DNA of 64,000 nucleotides from JAKCDU01 sp035551615 (GTDB lineage: Bacteria; Actinomycetota; Acidimicrobiia; Acidimicrobiales; Palsa-688). The DNA is taken from the NCBI GenBank assembly GCA_035551615.1, contig DASZNC010000032.1:1-64000 (forward strand), written 5' to 3'. Below are positions 50,317-59,551 of the stretch, piece after piece (within the stretch, counting starts at the first letter, position 1; each line of letters begins with the position of its first letter). The notes under the pieces are model-generated. The model did not search any database. It was not told where the DNA came from and saw nothing but the letters and a program-made list of their open reading frames with translations. A program made the translations under genes and the position numbers.

Positions 50317-51618
50317 TCAGTTCCGGGGCAGATCCCGGAACGGCGTCACCTTGTCGTTGTTCGGCTCCTTGGGCAGGCCGAGTACCCGCTCACCGATGAT
50401 GTTGCGCTGGACCTGGTCGGTTCCGCCGTAGATCTGCGGGGCCTGGGCGAACAGGACCATCTCGGTGATGCCGGCCCCCATCGGGCCGCCGGGCAGATCG
50501 GAGAGGGCGTCGCTGCCCTCGTTGTCATAGGCGTGGAGCATGCCCCGGGGACCGAGGATGCGGGGACCCAGGTCGCGGGTCAGGCGCAAGATGATGCTCA
50601 TCGAGAGCTTGGCGATGTTGCCCATGCCCGGGATGTCGCCGCCCGTCTCGCGCAGCGCCTTCTGGCGCAGGCCCATGTACCGGGCGATCTCGGTGAGGGT
50701 GTAGAGCTGGGTCAGGTCCTGGCGCACGCCGGCGTCGGAGATGGCGCCCGTCTGCTCGGCCAGGGCGCTCAGCAGCTTGAACTGGCTGCCCATCCCGCCG
50801 GGGCCGCCGGCCCCGCCGCGCGAGCGGGAGCGGACCATGTCACCGACCCGCTTGCCCAGGTCGCCGGCGATGGTGCCGGGTACGGCCGTGCTGGCCGCCG
50901 CCGAGCCGCCACCCGCGCCCAGGCCGGCCCGCTCGAAGGCGAGGGTGGTGTTGGCCACCGCCCACCCGTTGTTCAGGCCGCCGATCATGGCGTGATCGGG
51001 GACGCGCGCCTCGTTGATGAAGACCTCGTTGAAGAGGGCCCGGCCGGTCATCTCCCGCAGCGGCCGGACCTCCACGCCCGGCTGTTTCATGTCGAAGGCG
51101 AAGTAGGTGATGCCCTGGTGCTTGGGGGCCTCGGGGTTGGTGCGGGCGATGAGCATGCCCATGTCGGCGATCTGGCCGCCGGAGGTCCAGACCTTCTGAC
51201 CGGTGATGATCCACTCGTCGCCGTCCTTCTCGGCCTTGGTGGTGAGCCCGGCCAGATCCGAGCCGGCGCCCGGCTCACTGAACAGCTGGCACCAGGCCTC
51301 CTGGCCGGTGACGATGGCCTTGACGTACCGCTCGACCTGCTCGGGGGTGCCGTGGGTGGCGATGGTCGGGCCGGCCAGCAGGAGTCCCAGGCCGCCGGGA
51401 GCGGGTAGGGCGCCGAAATCGGCGATGGCCTCCTGCACCCGGACCGCCTCGGCGCGCGACAGGCCCTTGCCGTAGGCGTCGGGCGGCAGCATGGGGGCGG
51501 CCCAACCGGACGTGCCGAAGCGCTCCCACCATTCGCCGACGGTCAGATCCGGATCCCAGTTCGAGCTCAGCCACTCCTTGACTTCGGTGACTGCATCCAC
51601 GGTGTCGGTTTTCGCCAT
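50317..51618 (-). CDS. Acyl-CoA dehydrogenase family protein
   Basis: A 433-residue flavoenzyme. The family features are QLFSEPGAGSDLAGLTTKAEKDGDEWIITGQKVWTSGGQIADMGMLIARTNP (FAD/substrate region), FNEVFINEARVPD and the C-terminal QIYGGTDQVQRNIIGERVLGLPKEP. It oxidises an acyl-CoA to the enoyl-CoA. Compared with fatty-acid dehydrogenases it has a Gly/Ser-rich insert (about 250-290), as found in some actinobacterial steroid- or branched-acid enzymes. ATG 51618 is preferred to the upstream ATG at 51651. Divergent from the thioesterase-putA-nudix operon. Confidence 0.9.
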   Translation of the reverse strand: MAKTDTVDAVTEVKEWLSSNWDPDLTVGEWWERFGTSGWAAPMLPPDAYGKGLSRAEAVRVQEAIADFGALPAPGGLGLLLAGPTIATHGTPEQVERYVKAIVTGQEAWCQLFSEPGAGSDLAGLTTKAEKDGDEWIITGQKVWTSGGQIADMGMLIARTNPEAPKHQGITYFAFDMKQPGVEVRPLREMTGRALFNEVFINEARVPDHAMIGGLNNGWAVANTTLAFERAGLGAGGGSAAASTAVPGTIAGDLGKRVGDMVRSRSRGGAGGPGGMGSQFKLLSALAEQTGAISDAGVRQDLTQLYTLTEIARYMGLRQKALRETGGDIPGMGNIAKLSMSIILRLTRDLGPRILGPRGMLHAYDNEGSDALSDLPGGPMGAGITEMVLFAQAPQIYGGTDQVQRNIIGERVLGLPKEPNNDKVTPFRDLPRN

Positions 51619-51709
51619 CTCGGACCCCCGAATAAAAGAACGTGTATTCAATAATCTACAGGGGTACGGTCGGCACCGGCCAGCCTGGGCGGTACTACCG
51701 TGCCCCGAG

Positions 51710-52126
51710 GTGACTACCCGCCAGACGGTCTTTCGCCACCGGGTCCGCTACTTCGAGGCCGACCAGCAGGGCGTGGTCTTCAACATGTGGTACCTCGGCT
51801 ACTTCGACGAGGCGATGACCCAGCACCTGGCTGACGGTGGCCTGTCCTACCTGGACATGATCGACGCCGGCTTCGACGTTCAGCTGGTACGCAGCGAGAT
51901 CGACTGGCAGGCGCCGGTGCGGTGGCCCGACGAGATCCAGGTGACGGTGACCACGGAGCGGGCCGGCACGACGTCGTTCACTTTGACCTTCGAGGTGCGC
52001 ACCGGAGCCGGCGCCATGGCCGCCACCGGCCACACGGTGTATGTGGTGGTCGCAGTGGACGGGTCCGGGAAGCGGCCCATCCCCCCGCAGTTGGCCGGCG
52101 CCCTCGGGCTGGAGACGGCGCCTTGA
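51710..52126 (+). CDS. 4-hydroxybenzoyl-CoA thioesterase-family hotdog protein
   Basis: A 138-residue hotdog-fold thioesterase with the family signature RVRYFEADQQGVVFNMWYLGYFDEAM, where the Asp is the expected catalytic residue. YbgC/4HBT-type enzymes hydrolyse short- or aromatic-acyl-CoA esters. The GTG at 51710 is set by family length; the longer frame upstream overlaps the divergent dehydrogenase. Its stop overlaps the putA start (TTGA). Confidence 0.82.
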   Translation: MTTRQTVFRHRVRYFEADQQGVVFNMWYLGYFDEAMTQHLADGGLSYLDMIDAGFDVQLVRSEIDWQAPVRWPDEIQVTVTTERAGTTSFTLTFEVRTGAGAMAATGHTVYVVVAVDGSGKRPIPPQLAGALGLETAP

Positions 52127-55100
52127 CGACGGCGCCGTCCGGGGCCCGCCGGGTGGACCGGGCCGTCGCCCTGGCCGGAGAGCTGCTCGTCGAGGCCGAT
52201 GCCCGTCGCCGCACCCGGGAACGACGCCAGGCGGCCCGCATGACCAGGCTGCTCGGCGACCCGGCGGGACGGTCCCAGATCCTGGCCATGACCGATGAGG
52301 TGCTGCGCATCCACGATGCCCGGCGGTCGGCCGAGGTGCTGGCCGGCCTCACCAGGCGGGGCAGCAACCCGGTCGACGACTGGCGGGCGGCCCCTTTTCT
52401 CCAACCGGTCGACCGGGCCGCCCTCGTCGCCGGCGGCCGGTTGGCCACCGCCGTGCCCGGGCTGGTCATCCCGGCCGTGCGCCGCCGCATCCAGCACGAG
52501 ATGGCCGGTGTCACCCTGCCCGCAGCGCCGGCTCGCCTGGCCCGTCACGCGGCCCGCCGATCGGCCGCCGGTATCCGCCTCAACGTCAACCTGCTGGGCG
52601 AGGCGGTCCTGGGCGAGGACGAAGCGGTCCGCCGCCGCGACGCGGTCATGGCCCTACTCGACCGTCCATCGGTCGACTACGTGTCGGTCAAGATCTCCGC
52701 GCTGTGCTCCCAGCTGGACGTGCTGGCCTTCGACGACGAGGTGGTGCGCATCAGCGACCGGCTGCGCCCTCTGTACGGGCGGGCGGCGGCCACGGGCAAG
52801 TTCGTCAACCTGGACATGGAGGAGTACCGCGACCTCGAGCTCACCATGGCCGTCTTCCGGCGCCTCCTGAGCGAGCCGGCATTTGCCGGTCTCGACGCCG
52901 GCATCGTCCTGCAGGCCTACCTGCCCGATTCGCTGGCCGCCCTCCGGGATCTGGCCGGCTGGGCCCGTGACCGGCGGGCCCGGGGCGGTGGCTCGGTCAA
53001 GGTACGGATTGTCAAAGGGGCCAACCTGGCCATGGAAACGGTCGACGCCGAGGTGCACGGGTGGCGGCGCGCCCCGTTCGAAACCAAGACCGAGACCGAC
53101 GCCAGCTACAAGCGGATGCTGGACGTGGCCCTCGATCCCGGCCACGACGGTGCCCTTCGGGTGGGTGTGGCCAGCCACAACCTGTACGAGATCGCCTGGG
53201 CCGCCGTCACGGCCGACGACATGGGGGCCCGGGACCGGATCGAGTTCGAGATGTTGGAGGGCATGTCCCCGGCGGTGGCCGAGGCGGTCGCCGCCCGCTT
53301 CGGTGGCCTCCTGCTCTATGCGCCGATCGTGGCCCCGAACGACATGGAAGCGGCCATCGCCTACCTGGTCCGCCGGCTGGACGAGAACAGCGGCGAGGAG
53401 AACTTCCTGGCCCACCAGTTCGACATGGCCATCGGTTCCGCAGCTTGGAAGACCGAGGGTGAACGGTTCCGCCGGGCCGTGACCGAATCGGAACGGCCGC
53501 CGGTGCCGACCCGTCGGACGCAGGACCGGACGCAGGAGGAGCACGACCCGGTCGGCCCGGACGACACCCGGCCGTTCGTCAACGCGCCGGACACCGACTT
53601 CACCCGACCGGTCAACCGGGACTGGGTGGCCGCCCACGTCCGGACGGCGATGACGTCCGGCCTGGGGGAATACCGGCCGGGGGGCGCCGGCGGAGCCGTG
53701 GCCGGCGGACCGGCCCAGCCGGGCATCGACCCGGGCCACCCGCAGAACCCGGCCTACACCTGGTTGCCGGCCGACGAGGCGACGGTCGACGCCGCCATCC
53801 GAGCGGCCCGCGCCGGGCAGGGCGACTGGCGATCGCGACCGGTGGCCGAGCGCCGTTCGATCCTGCACCGGGCCGGTCACGGGCTGAACGCCGGGCGCGG
53901 CCGCCTCCTGGCCACCATGGCAGTGGATGCGGCCAAGACGGTGCGGGAGGGCGACCCCGAAGTGTCCGAGGCGGTCGACTTCGCCCACTACTACGCCGAC
54001 CACATCCCCGACGCGGAGGACTTCGACCCGTACGGGACGGTGGTCGTCGTGTCCCCGTGGAACTTCCCGCTGTCCATCCCGGCCGGGGGCGTACTGGCCG
54101 CCCTGGCCGCCGGAAACACGGTGATCCTGAAGCCGGCGCCCGAGACGGTGGCCGTCGCCGGTGAACTGGCCCGCATCCTCTGGGCCGCCGGTGTCCCGGA
54201 CTCGGCGCTGCACTTCTGTCCGTGCGTCGACGGGGACGCCAGCCGCCGGCTGATCACAGATCCGGGCGTGGACGCCGTGATCCTGACCGGATCGTGGGAC
54301 ACCGCCCGGATGTTCCTCGACTGGCGGCCTGGCCTGGACCTGCACGCCGAGACGAGCGGCAAGAACGCCATGGTCGTGACCGGCACGGCCGATCCGGACT
54401 CGGCCATCGCTGACCTGGTCCACTCCGCCTTCGGCCATGCCGGCCAGAAATGCTCGGCCGCCAGCCTGGCCATCCTCGAGGCCGGGGTGCACGACGACGG
54501 GCGGTTCCTCGAGCGGTTGGCCGACGCCGTGCGCAGCCTCCGGGTCGGTCCCGCCGATCGCCTGTCCACCGCCATGGGGCCCCTGATCCGCCCGCCCGAG
54601 GGCCCGCTGGCCGACGCCCTCGGTCACCTGGGACCGGGGGAGCGCTGGCTGGTCGAACCGCGCCGGCTGGACGACGCCGGCTATCTCTGGAGCCCGGGCG
54701 TCAAGACCGGGGTGGCCCCCGGCTCGACGTTCCACCTGACCGAGTGCTTCGGCCCGGTGCTGGGGATCATGCGGTCGACCGATCTGGGCGAAGCCATCAG
54801 ATGGCAGAACCAACCGGCCTTCGGTCTGACCGCCGGGCTGCACGCCCTGGATCCGCTCGAGATCGACGAGTGGCGGTCATCGGTCATGGCCGGGAACCTC
54901 TACGTCAATCGTGGCACCACCGGTGCCATCGTCGGCCGGCAGCCGTTCGGCGGCTGGAAGCGGTCGGTCGTCGGTCCCGGCGCCAAGGCCGGGGGACCGA
55001 ATTACGTGGCCAGTCTGGGCCGGTGGAGGTCCGGGCGGCCGCCGGCGGAGAGCTTCGCCCGGGTGTGGCGGGACATGGCCCGGCCGTCCGACCCGACCGG

Positions 55101-55455
55101 TCTCCAGGCGGAGGCCAACGTGTTCCGGTACCGGCCGCTGCGCCAGGTCGCGCTGATGGGCGCGTCCGGGCGGGAGCCGGCACTGGCGGCGGCTCGCAGC
55201 GTCGGGGTCGACGTCCTGGCCGTGACCTCGGTCGACCAGGCCAAGGACTGCGACAAGCTACGGATCCTCGATCGGGTCGACGATGACACCCGCCGGGCGG
55301 CCCACCGCCGGGGACTGTGGGTCGACGCCACCCCGGTGGTCGCCGATCCGGCCCGTGAGCTGCAGAGATGGGTGCGCGAACAGGCGGTCAGCGAGAGCCG
55401 GCACCGGCACGGCAACGTCACCGGCCGGCGCCCGGGCCTGCTGCCGCCACCGTGA
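52123..55455 (+). CDS. putA: Bifunctional proline dehydrogenase / P5C dehydrogenase (PutA)
   Basis: A 1110-residue fusion enzyme that converts proline to glutamate. The proline dehydrogenase barrel (about 140-460) shows DYVSVKISALCSQLD, VNLDMEEYRDLELT, LQAYLPDSL and KVRIVKGANLAME. The aldehyde dehydrogenase domain (about 570-1000) has WNFPLSIPAGG, LHAETSGKNAMV (Glu about 742) and the nucleophile Cys in GHAGQKCSAAS (about 775), ending PFGGWKRS. There is no N-terminal DNA-binding ribbon-helix-helix, so it is not a self-repressor. A ~100-residue C-terminal tail follows. TTG 52123 is chosen because it overlaps the thioesterase stop; the frame is open further upstream without family features. Confidence 0.92.
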   Translation: MTTAPSGARRVDRAVALAGELLVEADARRRTRERRQAARMTRLLGDPAGRSQILAMTDEVLRIHDARRSAEVLAGLTRRGSNPVDDWRAAPFLQPVDRAALVAGGRLATAVPGLVIPAVRRRIQHEMAGVTLPAAPARLARHAARRSAAGIRLNVNLLGEAVLGEDEAVRRRDAVMALLDRPSVDYVSVKISALCSQLDVLAFDDEVVRISDRLRPLYGRAAATGKFVNLDMEEYRDLELTMAVFRRLLSEPAFAGLDAGIVLQAYLPDSLAALRDLAGWARDRRARGGGSVKVRIVKGANLAMETVDAEVHGWRRAPFETKTETDASYKRMLDVALDPGHDGALRVGVASHNLYEIAWAAVTADDMGARDRIEFEMLEGMSPAVAEAVAARFGGLLLYAPIVAPNDMEAAIAYLVRRLDENSGEENFLAHQFDMAIGSAAWKTEGERFRRAVTESERPPVPTRRTQDRTQEEHDPVGPDDTRPFVNAPDTDFTRPVNRDWVAAHVRTAMTSGLGEYRPGGAGGAVAGGPAQPGIDPGHPQNPAYTWLPADEATVDAAIRAARAGQGDWRSRPVAERRSILHRAGHGLNAGRGRLLATMAVDAAKTVREGDPEVSEAVDFAHYYADHIPDAEDFDPYGTVVVVSPWNFPLSIPAGGVLAALAAGNTVILKPAPETVAVAGELARILWAAGVPDSALHFCPCVDGDASRRLITDPGVDAVILTGSWDTARMFLDWRPGLDLHAETSGKNAMVVTGTADPDSAIADLVHSAFGHAGQKCSAASLAILEAGVHDDGRFLERLADAVRSLRVGPADRLSTAMGPLIRPPEGPLADALGHLGPGERWLVEPRRLDDAGYLWSPGVKTGVAPGSTFHLTECFGPVLGIMRSTDLGEAIRWQNQPAFGLTAGLHALDPLEIDEWRSSVMAGNLYVNRGTTGAIVGRQPFGGWKRSVVGPGAKAGGPNYVASLGRWRSGRPPAESFARVWRDMARPSDPTGLQAEANVFRYRPLRQVALMGASGREPALAAARSVGVDVLAVTSVDQAKDCDKLRILDRVDDDTRRAAHRRGLWVDATPVVADPARELQRWVREQAVSESRHRHGNVTGRRPGLLPPP

Positions 55456-56003
55456 CCCTCTCAGGTAGTGACATCGTGAATGCCATTCGGGGCGACGTGG
55501 GCCGGCGGCGGCCGGTGGACGGTCGTGAGGCCCGCGCCCGCCACCGCATGCTGGTGGCGCTGGGTCGCCTGGAGCGCCCCCTCGACCAGGCCTCCGACCC
55601 CACCCACGTGACCGGCTCGGCCATCGTCGCCGGCCCACGAGGCGTGCTGCTCCACCTGCACAAGCGGCTGGGCATGTGGCTGCAACCGGGCGGCCACATC
55701 GAACCGGGCGAGACCCCGTGGGCGGCGGCCCGCCGGGAGGCCGAGGAGGAGACCGGGCTGCAGTTCCGGCTGTGGACGTCGACGCCTCCGCTGATCCATC
55801 TCGATGTCCACCCGGGCGGTCGTGGCCACATCCACCTCGACCTGAGATACGCGCTCGAGGTCATCGGCGACGACTCCCCCCGGCCACCGGAGGGGGAGAG
55901 CCAGGAGGTCCGCTGGTTCCCGTGGTCCGAGGCCATTGCGCTGGCCGATCCCGGCCTGCGCGGCTACCTGCGATGGGCCGTGCCGGACGTCACCGGCGGC
56001 TAA
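55452..56003 (+). CDS. Nudix hydrolase
   Basis: A 183-residue Nudix protein with a complete box GHIEPGETPWAAARREAEEETGL (about residues 74-96). An N-terminal helix pair (about 1-45) is longer than the minimal fold. Nudix enzymes hydrolyse nucleoside diphosphates linked to another group; the substrate cannot be told from the box. GTG 55452 overlaps the putA stop as GTGA. Its 3' end overlaps the facing nitroreductase gene by 4 bases. Confidence 0.87.
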   Translation: MTLSGSDIVNAIRGDVGRRRPVDGREARARHRMLVALGRLERPLDQASDPTHVTGSAIVAGPRGVLLHLHKRLGMWLQPGGHIEPGETPWAAARREAEEETGLQFRLWTSTPPLIHLDVHPGGRGHIHLDLRYALEVIGDDSPRPPEGESQEVRWFPWSEAIALADPGLRGYLRWAVPDVTGG

Positions 56004-56692
56004 CCACCCACCGGATCACCGTCGAAGCGGTCAAAGGACGCGAACTCGGCCACCCGACCCCTCTTCAGACGGGTCGCCCTGGTCCCGGCCGGCCGGCCCA
56101 GGACGAGCGCGGCCGCCAGTGCCCACCCGTCGGGCACGCCCAACTCGGCCAGCACCGCAGGCTCCTCACGGCACAGCATGGTGGTGATCACGCCGCCCAG
56201 GCCCTCATCGTGGGCGGCCAGCAGGATGGACCAGGCGAACGGGTAGATCGAGGCGCCCCCGACGAGCGTGTAGCGGTGATGGTCCCGGTCGACGGCGGCC
56301 AGGCCCCGCAGGTCGGCGAGCAGCACGATGAGCACCGGCGCCCGGTCGAGTTGCTCGGCGAAACCGCCCGGGCTGTCTTCCGGCGGTTTCATGGTCGGGG
56401 CCTGCTGGATGGCGGCCGCCTCGGCCGCCCGGTCGGTGACCGGGGCCCATGGGACCAGACCGGCGGCACCAATGGCCAGGTATTCGTACCAACCGGTCAG
56501 GTACAGGTCGCGGAGGCGGGCCCGGGTGTCGGGGTCCTTGACGACGATGGCTCGCCAGGCCTGGCGGTTGCCGCCACTCGGTGCGAAGCGGGCGGTGTCG
56601 AGGATGCGCTCGACGACATCGTCGGCGACCGGTTCGTCGGCGAATTCACGGACGGCGCCGGTGGTCGTAAGGGCCTGGCGGAGTTCCATCAC
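56000..56692 (-). CDS. Nitroreductase-family flavoprotein
   Basis: A 230-residue FMN-dependent protein: TTTGAVREFADEPVADDVVERILDTARFAPSGGNRQAWRAIVVKD is the classic N-terminal FMN phosphate-binding half, and GGVITTMLCREEPAVLAELGVPDGW the second. Typical activities are NAD(P)H-dependent reduction of quinones, nitroaromatics or enones. The GTG start at 56692 overlaps the stop of the TesB gene as GTGA, so the two are coupled. Confidence 0.85.
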   Translation of the reverse strand: MMELRQALTTTGAVREFADEPVADDVVERILDTARFAPSGGNRQAWRAIVVKDPDTRARLRDLYLTGWYEYLAIGAAGLVPWAPVTDRAAEAAAIQQAPTMKPPEDSPGGFAEQLDRAPVLIVLLADLRGLAAVDRDHHRYTLVGGASIYPFAWSILLAAHDEGLGGVITTMLCREEPAVLAELGVPDGWALAAALVLGRPAGTRATRLKRGRVAEFASFDRFDGDPVGG

Positions 56693-57474
56693 TCGTGCTC
56701 CTCGGGTGGGCGGGGCTGCAGCAGTACCTCCTGGGTGACCGTCGCCAGGTGGGTGCCGTCGCTGGCGAACACCTGGCCCCGGGCCAGACCACGGGGGATA
56801 CCTACCCCTTCACAGCGAAAGTCGTGCAGCTGCCAGTCGTTGCCGGCCGGGGTCTGGTGGAACCAGATGGCGTGGTCCAAGCTGATGCCGTCCCAGTGGT
56901 GGCCGGTGACGCCGTCGGCCGTCTGCTGCTGCGAACGCACGCAGTCGGTAGCCAGGTCGTCCGACAAATAGGCGAGAGCGGCGGCGGCCCGGACCGGATC
57001 GTCCGGGGTGTCGGGAATTCGTAGCCAGGCCAGGGCCCGCCCGTCGGCCTCGCTCACGTACCGACGGTCCAGCATCCGGCTCCAACTGGTGTCAGTGATA
57101 CTGTCAGGAGCGGGGGCGTCGGGGAACGGGTGGGTCTGCAGGTAACGCTCGGCCGACCCGGTCTGGAACGATGCCGACATGTGGAGGATGGCGCCGCCGG
57201 ACTGGCGGGCCACCACCGCCCGGGTGACGAAGCGGCGCCCGTTGCGCAGCCGGTCGATGTCGAAGCGGATTGGTTCATCGGCGTCACCGCGGCGGATGAA
57301 GTAGGCGTGGAGGGAGTGGATGCGGAACTCCGGCTCGACGGTGTGGGCGGCGGCGACCAGGCTCTGAGCCACGATCTGCCCGCCGAACAGCCCGCCCCAG
57401 GGGTACTTGGGCCCCCGGCCGATCAGCGAATCGGGGCCCCGTTCGTCCAGGGCCATCATCTCTTGGTAACGCAC
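56689..57474 (-). CDS. Acyl-CoA thioesterase II (TesB family)
   Basis: A 261-residue double-hotdog thioesterase: GGLFGGQIVAQSLVAAAHTV, IHSLHAYFIRRGDADEPIRFDIDRLRNGRRFVTRAV and the active-site Asp in ISLDHAIWFHQ are characteristic of TesB, which hydrolyses medium- and long-chain acyl-CoAs. GTG 57474 is preferred; the frame open to 57687 overlaps the dus gene end. It lies 61 bases after dus. Confidence 0.87.
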   Translation of the reverse strand: MRYQEMMALDERGPDSLIGRGPKYPWGGLFGGQIVAQSLVAAAHTVEPEFRIHSLHAYFIRRGDADEPIRFDIDRLRNGRRFVTRAVVARQSGGAILHMSASFQTGSAERYLQTHPFPDAPAPDSITDTSWSRMLDRRYVSEADGRALAWLRIPDTPDDPVRAAAALAYLSDDLATDCVRSQQQTADGVTGHHWDGISLDHAIWFHQTPAGNDWQLHDFRCEGVGIPRGLARGQVFASDGTHLATVTQEVLLQPRPPEEHE

Positions 57475-57535
57475 CCGGTCAGTCTGGCCTGTGGTCGGCC
57501 GCCGGCGTCGGTTCCGGGCCGGTCCGCGATCCCGG

Positions 57536-58687
57536 TCAGCCGCCGGAAACGAGCAGTTCGGCGCCGAACGGGGGGGTCGGATCGTCCCGGGTCTCCAGCC
57601 AGCGTTCCGGCAGGGCCACCGGGCGCGGCCCGTCGGTGTGGCCCCGGTGCCAGCGGGCCGACTCCGGTGGCCGGCGCATGTCCGCATCGATCCCTGTCAG
57701 GCGCGCCTCCAGCTCGTCGACCGAGCCGACCAGGGCCAGGTCGCGCCGGGCGGCGGCTCCGACCGGGAACCCGGTGAGGTACCAGCCGGTGTGCTTGCGG
57801 AAGTCCCGGGCGCCGATCTCCGGTCCCAGGTGCTCGGCCAGCAACCGGGCGTGCTCGACCATCACGGCGGCCACCTGGCCGAACCTCGGGTGCCGGGTGT
57901 GACGACCGGGCGGGACCGGCCCGGTGCTGGAGTAGGCGTCGGCCAGCTCGCCGAACAACCAGGGCCGGCCCAGGCAGCCGCGCCCGACGACCACCCCGTC
58001 GCAGCCGGTCTGACGCTGCATGTCGAGGGCGTCGGAGGCCTCCCAGATGTCGCCGTTGCCCAGCACCGGGATGGACCGGACCACCTCTTTGATGCGGGTG
58101 ATGTGATCCCACCGGGCGTGGCCGGCATAACGCTGCTCGGCGGTACGGGCATGGATGGCTACCGCCGCCGCCCCCTCGCCTTCGGCGATCAGGGCCGCTT
58201 CGGTCGCCGTCTCGGTCCGGTCGTCCAGCCCGATGCGCATCTTGACCGTCACCGGCACCCGGCCGGCGGCGTCGACGGCGGCGGCCACGATCCGCCGGTA
58301 CAGCACCGGATGGGCGGGCAGCGCGGCACCGCCGCCCTTCTTGGTCACCTTGGGGGCCGGGCACCCGAAGTTCATGTCGATGTGGTCGACGCCGATCTGG
58401 CCGACCAGGATGGCCACCGCATGGGCGAGCGTCGCCGGGTCGACCCCGTACAACTGGACGCTGTGGACCGGCTCGCCGTCGGCCCGCCCGACCATCCTCC
58501 GGGTCCGGGGGCTGCCCTCGATCAGCGCCCGCGCCGTGATCATCTCGCTCACGTACAGGCCGGGCCCGAACTGCCGGCACATGGTCCGGAACGGGGGATT
58601 GGTCACCCCGGCCATCGGCGCCAGTACCACCGGTGGATCGACCCTCAGGGGCCCGATGTCGATCCCCGGGGGTCGGTCTAGCGCCAC
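57536..58687 (-). CDS. dus: tRNA-dihydrouridine synthase (Dus)
   Basis: A 383-residue FMN-dependent enzyme that reduces uridines in tRNA. VVLAPMAGVTNPPFR, DMNFGCPAPKVTKKGGGAAL (with the catalytic Cys) and VTVKMRIG, HARTAEQRYAGHARWD, PVLGNGDIW are all present; the C-terminal helical domain follows with FRKHTGWYLTGFP. The GTG at 58687 gives an N-terminus reading ALDRPPGIDIGPLRVDPP; it overlaps the end of maf by 10 bases. No other start codon lies between it and the core, apart from a GTG at 58630 that would cut the first strand. Confidence 0.9.
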   Translation of the reverse strand: MALDRPPGIDIGPLRVDPPVVLAPMAGVTNPPFRTMCRQFGPGLYVSEMITARALIEGSPRTRRMVGRADGEPVHSVQLYGVDPATLAHAVAILVGQIGVDHIDMNFGCPAPKVTKKGGGAALPAHPVLYRRIVAAAVDAAGRVPVTVKMRIGLDDRTETATEAALIAEGEGAAAVAIHARTAEQRYAGHARWDHITRIKEVVRSIPVLGNGDIWEASDALDMQRQTGCDGVVVGRGCLGRPWLFGELADAYSSTGPVPPGRHTRHPRFGQVAAVMVEHARLLAEHLGPEIGARDFRKHTGWYLTGFPVGAAARRDLALVGSVDELEARLTGIDADMRRPPESARWHRGHTDGPRPVALPERWLETRDDPTPPFGAELLVSGG

Positions 58688-59286
58688 AGGTCGACGATGG
58701 CCACGCCCAACTGGCCGAGCAGCTGGCGCAGGAGCGGGAGGGATATACCGGTGATGGTGCCGTAGTTGCCTTCGATCCGGTCGATCCACGGCGCCGAACG
58801 GCCTTCCAAGGTGAATGGTCCGGCCACCTGCCGGCTCTCCTCGGTCCCCGCATAGGCGTCGATCTCGTCGTCGGACGGCGTCCCGAAGTGGACCGTCGCA
58901 GTGTCGGTCGCCGTCGCCCGGTGTCCGGACGCGGCGTCGATGACGTGGTGACCGGTGTGGAGCAGTCCGGACCGGCCGCGGAACCGCTGCCAGCGGTCGA
59001 CGACCTCGGCCGGGCCGGCCGCCTTGCCCCACACCCGGCCGCCGAACTCGAGCAGCGAATCGCAGGCCACGACGATGGCGTCGCTCGGCCCGTCGCCGCC
59101 CAGCCGGGACGCAACCGCGTCACCCTTGCGCCGGGCCAGGGCGGCTACCGCGTCGGGCGGCGCCAGGTGGTCCACGCCGTCCTCGGGGACGTGGCTGACC
59201 ATCACCTCCGGATCGAGCCCGGCGCTCTCGAGCAGCCAGCGGCGGGCCGGCGACGCCGACGCCAGGATGAGCCGGCGTCCGGGCAC
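58678..59286 (-). CDS. maf: Maf-family nucleotide pyrophosphatase
   Basis: A 202-residue Maf/Ham1-like fold protein beginning LILASASPARRWLLESAGL. VACDSLLEFGG, with the conserved Asp, and the late motifs RQVAGPFTLEGRSAPWIDRIEGNYGTITGISLPLL agree with the family, which hydrolyses non-canonical or methylated dNTP/UTP. It starts with GTG one base after the zinc-ribbon gene's stop begins (TAGTG). Followed by dus. Confidence 0.88.
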   Translation of the reverse strand: MPGRRLILASASPARRWLLESAGLDPEVMVSHVPEDGVDHLAPPDAVAALARRKGDAVASRLGGDGPSDAIVVACDSLLEFGGRVWGKAAGPAEVVDRWQRFRGRSGLLHTGHHVIDAASGHRATATDTATVHFGTPSDDEIDAYAGTEESRQVAGPFTLEGRSAPWIDRIEGNYGTITGISLPLLRQLLGQLGVAIVDLWR

Positions 59287-59498
59287 TAGTCCTTCGTGGC
59301 CACGTGGTTGGGTACGACGTGCATCGATGGCTCGAACCGGCCACTGGTCGACGGGCCACCGTCGCCGTCGGTGGTGGCCGCATAGGCATCGACCAGCTGG
59401 GCCCGGCACGACCGGCAGGGCCCCCAGAACCGCTCGCTGATCGTCGCCCGGCAACGGGGGCAGGCGAAGGGCTCCATCTCTTCCTCGGTACCGCTCAT
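59286..59498 (-). CDS. Small zinc-ribbon protein
   Basis: A 70-residue protein with two Cys pairs, FACPRCRATI and GPCRSCRAQL, forming a rubredoxin/zinc-ribbon knuckle in its first half; the second half is polar. No enzyme motif. It is coupled to maf and dus, which suggests a nucleic-acid or nucleotide housekeeping context. Function unknown. Confidence 0.75.
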   Translation of the reverse strand: MSGTEEEMEPFACPRCRATISERFWGPCRSCRAQLVDAYAATTDGDGGPSTSGRFEPSMHVVPNHVATKD

Positions 59499-59551
59499 CG
59501 TCGGTCGAGGCTACTGGGAGGACGGGACCGGATCGGGTGACCGCGCCCGGC

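Noticed and set aside
51640..51651. GAACGTGTATTC between the acyl-CoA dehydrogenase and thioesterase as a TetR/FadR operator
   Set aside because: Only the outer GAA/TTC is symmetrical; the inner six positions do not pair, so it falls below what I would call an operator.
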